Below are positions 15,995 through 21,697 of a stretch of 21,697 nt of DNA, piece by piece. The notes beneath the pieces are model-generated. The model made no database searches. It was not told the DNA's origin and saw only the letters and a list, made by a program, of their open reading frames with translations. Source of the stretch: CAZIIK01 sp964539235 (lineage in GTDB: Bacteria; Pseudomonadota; Gammaproteobacteria; Francisellales; CACEW01); contig CAZIIK010000081.1 in NCBI GenBank assembly GCA_964539235.1, forward strand, positions 1 to 21,697. Reading direction: 5' to 3'. Made by a program: the position numbers and the translations under genes. Position 1 is the first letter of the stretch, and each line of letters begins with the position of its first letter.

Positions 15995-16881
15995 GGCTGA
16001 TGCCCATTCTGGCAGTCGTGCGTGGATAATATCTTGATAAATTTGCTGAATTCTATGGGTGATCGGCCCTATGTGACCATTGGCAATCAATTGGTCGTCT
16101 ACAGATCGAATCGGCGTAATTTCCACCGCAGTACCGCAGAAAAAAGCCTCATCAGCGGCATGGATATCTTCAACCTTAAAACGTTTTTCGACGACATCAT
16201 ATCCGTAGTATTGAGCAATTTCTAAGACGGTTTGTCGTGTAATACCAGGCAAGATGGTGCCCAACGGTGTGGTATACATGATGCCGTTTTGAATCATGAA
16301 AATATTTTCTGCGCTGCCTTCGGCGACGTAACCCTCTGCATCAAGCAACAGTGCTTCGTGATAGCCCGTACCTGCCAATGCACGCCCAGCCAGCAAGCTA
16401 TTGACATAATGGCCACAAATTTTGGCGTCAGTGACACTGGATTGCGGATGAATGCGGATCCAATCACTGACTTTTACATCGACAGCTTTTGCAGGCAGGT
16501 AATCTCCCCATGGCCAACAGGCAATGACGACTTCGACGGGTAAATTTTCCGGCGGTGTGACTTGCATTTAACCGTAACCCAAGTAGGCCAATGGCCGAAT
16601 GTAGCCCGCCGTTAACTGGTTGGCGGCCACGGTTTCTGTTATGGCTGTCATGATTTCCGCAGTGCTAAATGGAATGGTGATGCCGAGCGCATCGGCGGAA
16701 TAAAAAAACGGTCGATATGTTCTTGTAGCTTAAAAATAGCTGGGCCAAGCGCTGAAGCATAAAATCGAATGCCTTCAAATACGCCTGAGCCATAATGCAG
16801 GCCATGGCTTAATACATGTGTGGTGGCAGACTGCCATGGGGTGAGTTGGCCGTTTTGCCAAATCGACGTGGTTGGGGTCAT
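15959..16881 (-). pseudogene. ilvE: Branched-chain amino acid aminotransferase, broken by a frameshift and a stop
   Basis: IlvE is the PLP enzyme for the last step of valine, leucine and isoleucine synthesis. The N-terminal piece starts at the ATG at 16881 (MTPTTSIWQNGQLTPW) and has SHGLHYGSGVFEGIRFY, the family motif. After EHIDRFF the frame slips at a run of seven A on the plus strand (16702-16708). Adding one base restores YSADALGITIPF...YIRPLAYLGYG. That frame then meets TAA at 16568-16570, where related proteins usually have Lys before Met. The remaining 202 residues are open, with the PLP lysine in DAKICGHYVNS, and GYVAEGSAENIF, LPGITR and GTAVEITPIRSVD. Two independent lesions make a functional product unlikely. 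Conservation on both sides suggests recent decay. The homopolymer slip alone could be a sequencing error; the TAA is harder to explain that way. Confidence 0.88.
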
Positions 16882-17004
16882 GGCATATGAATACGCAGAA
16901 ACACAGAGCGCGGAAGGTAACAAAAAATTAAGCTTGCTACAAAAGCGTTAGCTTTGCCCAGACCACTGTCTTTTCCGCCTCAGGCAAGTCATTTGATGGC
17001 AGAC

Positions 17005-17268
17005 TCAGGTTCGATCTTTATGACTAAAGTTGACTGTTAAACCAAAAGGTTGAGCCAGTTTCTCAAGTGATTTTAAGGTCGGGTTGCCAACGCCACGCTC
17101 TAGATCGATCACAATTCTCGGCGCGATACCGACAAAGCGTGCATATTCGACTTGCGTCATTCTGGCCACTTTACGCATTTGTCGAACCGTTTCAGCCAAG
17201 GTCCATTCGCCCGTGGAGACCCCTGTGTAAAAAGCCTCGCGAATGTCTGTTTCTGTTTGATGGCTCAT
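17005..17268 (-). CDS. hipB: HipB-like antitoxin, XRE-family DNA-binding protein
   Basis: An 87-residue protein with one helix-turn-helix of the XRE/Cro type at about residues 35-80 (MTQVEYARFVGIAPRIVIDLERGVGNPTLKSLEKLA). This would bind an operator near the hipA promoter and neutralise HipA. AGGAG lies about six bases before the ATG at 17268. The ATG overlaps the hipA stop (ATGA), so the two are translationally coupled. It is second in the operon, whereas in E. coli hipB comes first. About 33 residues precede the helix-turn-helix. The symbol rests on the partnership with hipA; by sequence alone it is a generic XRE regulator. Confidence 0.82.
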   Translation of the reverse strand: MSHQTETDIREAFYTGVSTGEWTLAETVRQMRKVARMTQVEYARFVGIAPRIVIDLERGVGNPTLKSLEKLAQPFGLTVNFSHKDRT

Positions 17269-18560
17269 GATTTCTCCTGCATCAGTATGTCTAGGCAGTT
17301 GGCAATACGTGGTTTCACGCGATCAATCACGCGCTGGTCGGCTTGTGCATCTACCAGCCAGGTTGGGATTTGTGCAACTAAAGTTTTAAAGCGCCGTAGC
17401 TCACAGGTTAGCTTTTCCCAGTCGATGGCAGAGGCCCATGTTGTTTTTTGTAAGCGTTGAATGACCTGCCACCAGTTTGGGGTATGTTGTTCGCATTCTT
17501 CCCAACGGCACAAACGCACAATACCTTCCGGGTCAAACATCATCGGCGCTAAATCATAGAATGGTGATAGCAATACCTCGCCATTTTCATGTTTTAGAAC
17601 CGCTTGGTTGCGCGCATGATTATCTGTGTTACCCAGAGCAATGTTGGCGATGTCACGCTTTAAAAATTCTACCAAATCTGCAGTTGGATTATTCACACGG
17701 GTCACAAAGGCATTACATTGCTGGAATAAATAAATGGTTTGACCAAACCCAGCAACTCCAGCCAGGGAACATAAGCTTTCCAATCCGTGCCGGATGAGTC
17801 CTGCAGGTGAGATTTGACGATCAAAGCACGGTACAAATAACGTATCAATCTGCCATTCCAAAGGTTCGCCAACCCTTAAGCCCAAATGAGCAGCAATGTG
17901 GTAATAAATCGCTTCATGTCGCAGGATGAGTCGGTCATCCGGATGATTACCACGTGGAAATTTCACGAGAAAATGTTGATATGCACAGGCATCTGCCAGA
18001 GCACCATCCGCATGCCATTTGCCCTGGGAATCTTGGGTTAACAAAAATTTTGGGGCGTCACCTTGAGCGCCGGTTGAACCTGCAACAGGTGCGCCGTGTG
18101 AGCGAGCATATTCCAAGAATTCGGTATGGCGCGTGATAATCTCAGTTCGTTCAAAGCCCGGATGTGTTGATATGTTTTCAGGCCTGATGGCTTCCTGTAT
18201 ACGTATATTTCCAGGCGGTGATGATGTACCTGTATTTAACAAAAACCAGTCAGACTTTGGTCCCTGGTCAGGGAGGTTGTTTAGATTTAAAAAAGCACGT
18301 CTACCTGCACCAGCCGGTAAAATATCCAGCAGAAAAGCTGGCCAGTGGTCGGTTTTATAGTAGGTGAAGTCAACTGGGAATGCCGCAGAAACCGCGTGAT
18401 TATTGGTGGCATTTATATGTTGAGTCACATAGTCAGTTGCATACGTTAATCGGCCTGGTGCACGATAACCAATATCAAGCGTATCGGCGAAAGGCGTAAA
18501 CTCAGCCACTGTATGCCATTGGTAGCCCCAATAAAGTTGTAAATGTACGGATTCCAGCAT
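17265..18560 (-). CDS. hipA: HipA-family serine/threonine kinase toxin
   Basis: HipA toxins are kinases; E. coli HipA phosphorylates glutamyl-tRNA synthetase and causes growth arrest and persistence. The 431-residue protein (E. coli 440) keeps the functional sites. FLVKFPR has the ATP-binding Lys200, GNTDNHARN the catalytic Asp313, and YDLAPM the metal-binding Asp336, matching Lys181, Asp309 and Asp332 of E. coli. Residues 160-172 (AGSTGAQGDAPKF) correspond to the regulatory serine loop, with Ser162 a possible autophosphorylation site. The N-terminal subdomain shows FLLDILPAG. AGGGG lies six bases before the ATG at 18560, and TATAAA is a possible -10 about 20 bases upstream. It appears intact. 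hipB follows with a four-base overlap, and its target is unknown. Confidence 0.9.
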   Translation of the reverse strand: MLESVHLQLYWGYQWHTVAEFTPFADTLDIGYRAPGRLTYATDYVTQHINATNNHAVSAAFPVDFTYYKTDHWPAFLLDILPAGAGRRAFLNLNNLPDQGPKSDWFLLNTGTSSPPGNIRIQEAIRPENISTHPGFERTEIITRHTEFLEYARSHGAPVAGSTGAQGDAPKFLLTQDSQGKWHADGALADACAYQHFLVKFPRGNHPDDRLILRHEAIYYHIAAHLGLRVGEPLEWQIDTLFVPCFDRQISPAGLIRHGLESLCSLAGVAGFGQTIYLFQQCNAFVTRVNNPTADLVEFLKRDIANIALGNTDNHARNQAVLKHENGEVLLSPFYDLAPMMFDPEGIVRLCRWEECEQHTPNWWQVIQRLQKTTWASAIDWEKLTCELRRFKTLVAQIPTWLVDAQADQRVIDRVKPRIANCLDILMQEKS

Positions 18561-18594
18561 AAGTTGCCCCTATTTATAGATGTTAAAGACCGCT

Positions 18595-18724
18595 GCATAA
18601 CCTCATTAGCAGCGAACTTCATCGTTAAAATCTTCTTCAAAACCCTCAAATAGTTCATCTATGATCGGCTCTTTCATCAGATTTTGACTTGAATTTCATC
18701 TGCTACTGAAGTGATGCAACAGCC
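18595..18724 (-). repeat. Dispersed repeat, interrupted copy
   Basis: The halves 18595-18623 and 18691-18724 match the intact repeat at 21443-21495 with 27 of 29 and 32 of 34 identical bases. They share a ten-base junction (gaacttcatc, gaatttcatc) that occurs once in the intact copy. The space between is a 67-bp insertion. The near end lies about 35 bp upstream of hipA; both copies have the same orientation relative to the leftward gene that follows. Confidence 0.75.
18624..18690. mobile_element. Possible very small insertion (MITE-like) in the repeat
   Basis: Relative to the intact copy, 67 bp plus a ten-base duplication are added here. The insert has inverted ends GTTAAAATCT (18624-18633) and AGATTTTGAC (18679-18688), matching at nine of ten positions. 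It is flanked by direct repeats of gaa(c/t)ttcatc (18614-18623 and 18691-18700). This is the pattern of a transposed element with target duplication, but a deletion between direct repeats in the other copy would also explain it. Confidence 0.4.
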
Positions 18725-18855
18725 TTTGTTATTAAAATAGCATAAATTAAGTATTTTTTATGTAAAAGACTCTTAAAATGACAAATTTTTCATCCTAAAT
18801 GAAATTTTTTTGCCATTTTAATATCAAGTCATTTTGATTTAACGATAGGCTCTAA

Positions 18856-18884
18856 TTGACGAAATACCGTGTTGTTCTTATGCT
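18856..18884 (+). promoter_or_regulatory. Sigma-70-type promoter for hrcA
   Basis: TTGACG (18856-18861), a 17-bp spacer and TATGCT (18879-18884). It predicts a start near 18891, about 26 bases before the hrcA ATG. No sigma-32-type hexamers were noticed in the same place. Confidence 0.6.
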
Positions 18885-18916
18885 GTTGGTCCATCGATAC
18901 CAACTGACACAGTGTT

Positions 18917-19957
18917 ATGTCTGCTGCACCTTTATCTGATCGTGCCAAACAAGTTCTCAAAGTATTAATCGACCTTTATATCGTTGACGGTCAGCCGGTA
19001 GGTTCAAAAACAATTGCACAATTACCTGATTTGGTCTGTAGCCCTGCAACCATTCGTAATGTGATGTCAGACCTAGAAGCATTGGGTCTACTGGTATCAA
19101 CACATACATCGGCTGGGCGAATCCCAACTGCAGAAGGCTTTCGATTATTTATTGATAGTTTATTGACTGTAAAACCATTAGATGAACAAGCAGTGTTATC
19201 ATTTCAACAGCAAGTTGCGCAGCAGCATGATCCGAGAAGACTCATTCAATCAACATCGACTTTGCTGTCACAGATGACCCAATTGGCGGGGGTTGTGACA
19301 ACGCCCAAGCGCAATCAGGTTATTTTTAGTCAAATCGAATTTCTGAAATTGTCGCCACAGCGCGTATTGGTTGTGTTAGTTCTGAATAATGCCGAGGTTG
19401 AAAATCGCATCATCATTACACCGCGTGAATTTTCCAGTAGTGAGCTGACGCAGAGTGCCAATTATCTCACCCAGCAGTTTGGTGGTTTGGCATTGACGGA
19501 TGTGCGCCAAGCGTTGGTTGCCATTCTGCAGCAAGAAAAGAATCAAATTGATACACAAATGCAAGCGGTGATGTCGGTGGCAGAACAAACATTGGAGGAG
19601 ATTGATTCAACACCAGATTACGCAGTTTCAGGTCAAAATAATCTGGTGCAAGCGATTGATGATACTCAAGTTGATTCATTGAAACGGCTGTTCGATGCCT
19701 TCACAGAAAAACAGGATATTTTGCAGTTGTTGGATCAATGCATTAAGGCGGATGGCGTGCAAATTTTTATTGGCGAGGAGTCAGGCGTCTTTGGCATGCA
19801 AAACTACAGTTTGGTTACGGCGCCTTATCAAGCAGACGACACGGCTATTGGCATTATTGGGGTGATTGGCCCAACACGCATGGCCTATGACCGTGTTGTA
19901 CCCTTGGTGGATATGACGTCCAAGATTTTGTCGATGGCCATGCAAAATGAAGGTTAG
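18917..19957 (+). CDS. hrcA: Heat-inducible transcription repressor HrcA
   Basis: HrcA represses chaperone genes by binding CIRCE inverted repeats and is kept active by GroEL. The 346-residue protein has the N-terminal winged-helix domain (LSDRAKQVLKVLIDLYIVDG, then GSKTIA) and the signature SPATIRNVMSDLEALGLL followed by SAGRIPT. The central part includes a helical region, and the C-terminal GAF-like domain ends with FGMQNYSLVTAPY and GVIGPTRMAYDRVVPLVD. Length is typical for the family. Although often found beside grpE-dnaK-dnaJ, this gene stands alone, convergent with ubiJ after 11 bp, and has its own promoter. No CIRCE element was seen, so its targets lie elsewhere. The ribosome site is weak. 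Confidence 0.95.
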   Translation: MSAAPLSDRAKQVLKVLIDLYIVDGQPVGSKTIAQLPDLVCSPATIRNVMSDLEALGLLVSTHTSAGRIPTAEGFRLFIDSLLTVKPLDEQAVLSFQQQVAQQHDPRRLIQSTSTLLSQMTQLAGVVTTPKRNQVIFSQIEFLKLSPQRVLVVLVLNNAEVENRIIITPREFSSSELTQSANYLTQQFGGLALTDVRQALVAILQQEKNQIDTQMQAVMSVAEQTLEEIDSTPDYAVSGQNNLVQAIDDTQVDSLKRLFDAFTEKQDILQLLDQCIKADGVQIFIGEESGVFGMQNYSLVTAPYQADDTAIGIIGVIGPTRMAYDRVVPLVDMTSKILSMAMQNEG

Positions 19958-19968
19958 GTAATGTCTCT

Positions 19969-20562
19969 TTATTTCAGTTGTATCTGCCTTTCCAGTCGAT
20001 CGATATCCTGTCGTAGTGTTTGAATATCAGTAAAGAAATCCTCGAGTTCTTCTCGACAAGGCAAAAGCCGAGATTCCTGTTGCAAATAGTCGCGTATGTC
20101 TTCGCGTAACAAGTGGTCTTGCTGTTTAAGGCATTGCTGGATTTGACGGAATGGCTGTGTCATTAAATGTGCAGGGACATTGCCAATTAACATCGCCAGT
20201 GTTTGTTCCCAATCGAGATTGAGTTGTTTGGCAAATAAATCAAAGGCCTGTAATACGGCAGTATCGCCTGAAATATCGAAAGTTTGTCGTGACAAAATTT
20301 CCGTTGCGTGATCAGAGCGTAGGAGCGCCAGCCAATCGAGTAAAGGTGCTGCCAGTGTCACCTCGGCTTGGTTATCGGTATTAACATGCACATCAAAACC
20401 TTGAGCGTGTGCAACCACCAGAATATTCAACGACCAGTCTGTAATCTGGGCGCATAAGCTGTGACCCTGCAAAGGTTGTAAAAATACCGGTAGATCTGCT
20501 TCAAGTTTCAGCAGCTGATTCAATCCGACCGTTATAGCTTGTGACAATAAAGCGTATGACAT
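19969..20562 (-). CDS. ubiJ: Ubiquinone biosynthesis accessory factor UbiJ
   Basis: UbiJ binds ubiquinone precursors through an SCP2 lipid-binding domain and, with UbiK, helps the later Ubi enzymes in the cytosolic Ubi complex. The 197-residue protein has the SCP2-like domain in roughly the first 110 residues (LEADLPVFLQPLQGHSLCAQI, and DHATEILSRQTFDISGD). A helical C-terminus ends in a coiled-coil stretch (LRQDIDRLERQIQLK), as in E. coli UbiJ (201). It starts 11 bases after the ubiE stop, so the two form an operon. In E. coli ubiB would come next; here the strand switches to hrcA, so ubiB is elsewhere or absent. Confidence 0.9.
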   Translation of the reverse strand: MSYALLSQAITVGLNQLLKLEADLPVFLQPLQGHSLCAQITDWSLNILVVAHAQGFDVHVNTDNQAEVTLAAPLLDWLALLRSDHATEILSRQTFDISGDTAVLQAFDLFAKQLNLDWEQTLAMLIGNVPAHLMTQPFRQIQQCLKQQDHLLREDIRDYLQQESRLLPCREELEDFFTDIQTLRQDIDRLERQIQLK

Positions 20563-20573
20563 TAGCGTAAGTC

Positions 20574-21368
20574 CTAATACTTATTGCCACGGTGAAGGGC
20601 GACAATACCACCAGATAGATTGAAGTATTCACAATCCTGGAAACCAACGTCTTCCATCATAGAACGTAGGGTTTCTTGGTCTGGATGTTTGCGAATCGAT
20701 TCGGCTAAATACCGGTAAGAATCTTCGTCTTTGGCAACTACTTTGCCGATTTTAGGCAGTATGTTGAATGAGTAAAAATCGTAGGCTTGTTTAAGTCCTG
20801 GCATGGCAACTTGAGAAAATTCCAACACTAACAAGCGTCCGCCAGGCTTTAAACAACGGTACATACTGGCCAAAGCCTTCGATTTATCGGTGACGTTGCG
20901 CAAGCCAAAGCCAATGGTGACGCAATCAAAACGGTCATCGACAAACGGTAAGCATTCGGCATTGGCTTGTACATATTCAATATCCAGCACGCCTTGATTT
21001 TCGATGCGCTCACGTCCTTTCGCTAACATGGCTTCGTTGATATCACTTAAGATGACATGTCCGGATTGACCCACCAGTAGGTGCATTTTAAGTGCCAAAT
21101 CACCGGTGCCGCCGGCCAGGTCTAATACTTGATCACCTGGTTTGAGACGACATAGACCAATGGCATGACGTTTCCATAAACGGTGCAGACCAAAAGACAT
21201 GAGGTCATTCATAACGTCGTATTGTCCTGCAACTGAACGGAATACCTCGCCCACCTTGCCCTGCTTTTCATGCCATGGAACTTCTTGAAAGCCAAAATGC
21301 GTGGCGCGTGGCCTGTCTGATTTGGCATGGTTGTTAGAGTTCTGGGAGGAATCGTTTGATTTGGACAT
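20574..21368 (-). CDS. ubiE: Ubiquinone/menaquinone C-methyltransferase
   Basis: UbiE uses SAM for C-methylation of the benzoquinol ring in ubiquinone synthesis (and of demethylmenaquinol where menaquinone is made). The SAM-binding motif I reads VLDLAGGTGDLALKM; the UbiE signatures YDVMNDLMSFGLHRLWK and VTIGFGLRNVTDK are present. LKPGGRLLVLEFSQV and the C-terminal GGIVALHRG complete the family pattern. The ATG at 21368 gives 264 residues (E. coli 251); the ATG at 21386 is a possible alternative. Starts further upstream would read into the dispersed repeat and are not credible. A TATACT at 21402-21407 (minus strand) may be the -10, with a poor -35. Confidence 0.96.
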   Translation of the reverse strand: MSKSNDSSQNSNNHAKSDRPRATHFGFQEVPWHEKQGKVGEVFRSVAGQYDVMNDLMSFGLHRLWKRHAIGLCRLKPGDQVLDLAGGTGDLALKMHLLVGQSGHVILSDINEAMLAKGRERIENQGVLDIEYVQANAECLPFVDDRFDCVTIGFGLRNVTDKSKALASMYRCLKPGGRLLVLEFSQVAMPGLKQAYDFYSFNILPKIGKVVAKDEDSYRYLAESIRKHPDQETLRSMMEDVGFQDCEYFNLSGGIVALHRGNKY

Positions 21369-21442
21369 GCGCGTGTAATAGGCCATCAGAATTTGGGGAT
21401 TAGTATATAACGGGTATAGGAGGCTTTGCACGAACTTGATCG

Positions 21443-21495
21443 GCATAACCTCATTAGCCGCGAATTTCATCTGCTACTGAAATAATGCAACAGCC
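21443..21495 (-). repeat. Dispersed repeat, intact copy
   Basis: This 53-bp sequence matches the two halves near 18.6-18.7 kb. It contains TTTCA/TGAAA (21465-21469 with 21478-21482), which could form a small stem, and the outer CATTA/TAATG pair. It lies about 75 bp upstream of ubiE, in the same orientation as the copy upstream of hipA. The outer end, GGCTGTTGCAT on the minus strand, resembles ends of some insertion sequences, so it may be a relic; this is only an impression. Confidence 0.75.
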
Positions 21496-21518
21496 CTGCA
21501 TAGGAAAATTTTGAGCGA

Positions 21519-21546
21519 TTGATAATATGGATACGGACTTTAAAAT
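21519..21546 (+). promoter_or_regulatory. Possible promoter for the Rpn-type gene
   Basis: TTGATA (21519-21524), a 16-bp spacer and TAAAAT (21541-21546), each five of six to consensus. The surroundings are very AT-rich, so chance matches are likely. The predicted leader is about 67 bases and contains a 12-bp direct repeat, ctattttttaat, at 21558-21569 and 21605-21616. Confidence 0.35.
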
Positions 21547-21619
21547 TTAAGAACTAACTATTTTTTAATCTATTTTATGGTATCATGCCTGTTCATTTTT
21601 CGATCTATTTTTTAATTCC

Positions 21620-21697
21620 ATGCAAGATCCGGTGAAAACACCCCATGATTTATTTGCCAAGGCGAGTTTGCAGGATCTAGCGATTGCGAAAGACTTT
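21620..21697 (+). CDS. Rpn/YhgA-family nuclease-transposase, partial (N-terminus only)
   Basis: Twenty-six codons are visible before the window ends. The start MQDPVKTPHDLFAKASLQDL with AIAKDF resembles the N-terminus of the Rpn (YhgA-like, Transposase_31) family, whose members begin with a T/S-P-H-D-x-x-F-K pattern and a following A-R-D-F. E. coli Rpn proteins are PD-(D/E)XK-fold endonucleases that promote RecA-independent recombination. The catalytic part lies beyond the window. The ribosome site is weak and the upstream region is AT-rich. The identification rests on this short motif only. Confidence 0.6.
   Translation, partial: MQDPVKTPHDLFAKASLQDLAIAKDF

Larger units (their letters stand above)
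18561..18916 (+). other. Gene-free stretch between hipA and hrcA
   Basis: This 356-bp AT-rich stretch separates two divergent genes. It holds the hipA leader next to 18560, an interrupted copy of a 53-bp repeat (18595-18724) and a 67-bp insertion inside it (18624-18690). An AT-rich tract follows (18725-18850), then the hrcA promoter (18856-18884). A 23-codon frame on the minus strand (18606-18677, beginning MKEPIIDELFEG) has no ribosome site and is not called as a gene. No CIRCE-type inverted repeat was found. Confidence 0.7.

Noticed and set aside
18606..18677. A 23-codon leader-peptide gene upstream of hipA
   Set aside because: It has no ribosome site, spans the junction of the insertion and the repeat, and shows no leader-peptide codon bias.
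18725..18916. A CIRCE operator for HrcA autoregulation
   Set aside because: No TTAGCACTC-N9-GAGTGCTAA-like inverted repeat was found upstream of hrcA.
1..21697. tRNA, rRNA or CRISPR arrays
   Set aside because: No cloverleaf, conserved rRNA stretch or regularly spaced direct repeats were seen by eye on either strand.

Overview
The window is bacterial chromosome from a gammaproteobacterium that respires with ubiquinone: it carries ubiE, ubiJ and ubiK, a tsaD/rpsU/dnaG neighbourhood, and an rsmH-ftsL-ftsI start of a division and cell-wall cluster. Three features suggest a host-associated lineage, possibly of the Legionella/Coxiella type, although this is an inference and no taxonomic marker settles it. 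They are a eukaryotic-like protein kinase with two membrane segments, a HipA/HipB toxin-antitoxin pair, and the start of an Rpn/YhgA-type nuclease-transposase. Two otherwise intact housekeeping genes (ftsI and ilvE) carry inactivating mutations, which points to recent gene decay.

Layout. 1-4550 (leftward): tsaD, the kinase-like gene, then sbcB. 4551-4648: overlapping divergent promoters for tsaD and rpsU. 4649-7177 (rightward): rpsU, a yqeY-like gene and dnaG; rpoD does not follow. 7178-10318: a promoter, then rsmH, ftsL and a broken ftsI with two in-frame stops; mraZ is absent before rsmH and murE does not follow ftsI. 10318-12031: a cytochrome b561-like gene that overlaps the ftsI stop codon, and a cation-efflux gene. 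12014-12247 (leftward): ubiK. 12261-14956 (rightward): a PII gene (glnB), purD and purN (overlapping), and an unrecognised small gene. 15001-15994: divergent yqgE and a mutT-like Nudix gene. 15959-16881 (leftward): ilvE broken by a frameshift and a stop. 17005-18560 (leftward): hipA then hipB, in the reverse of the usual order. 18561-18916: a gene-free stretch with a repeat, a small insertion in that repeat, and the hrcA promoter. 18917-19957: hrcA. 19969-21368 (leftward): ubiE then ubiJ. 21443-21495: the second, uninterrupted copy of the repeat. 21620-end: the first 26 codons of an Rpn-type gene.

Genes that work together: UbiE, UbiJ and UbiK belong to ubiquinone synthesis, and the cytochrome b561-like protein would take or give electrons to the quinone pool. 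PurD and PurN catalyse successive steps of purine synthesis. RpsU and DnaG represent the classic macromolecular-synthesis operon. FtsL and FtsI would act together in septation, but this ftsI cannot give a normal product without readthrough. No tRNA, rRNA or CRISPR array was seen.
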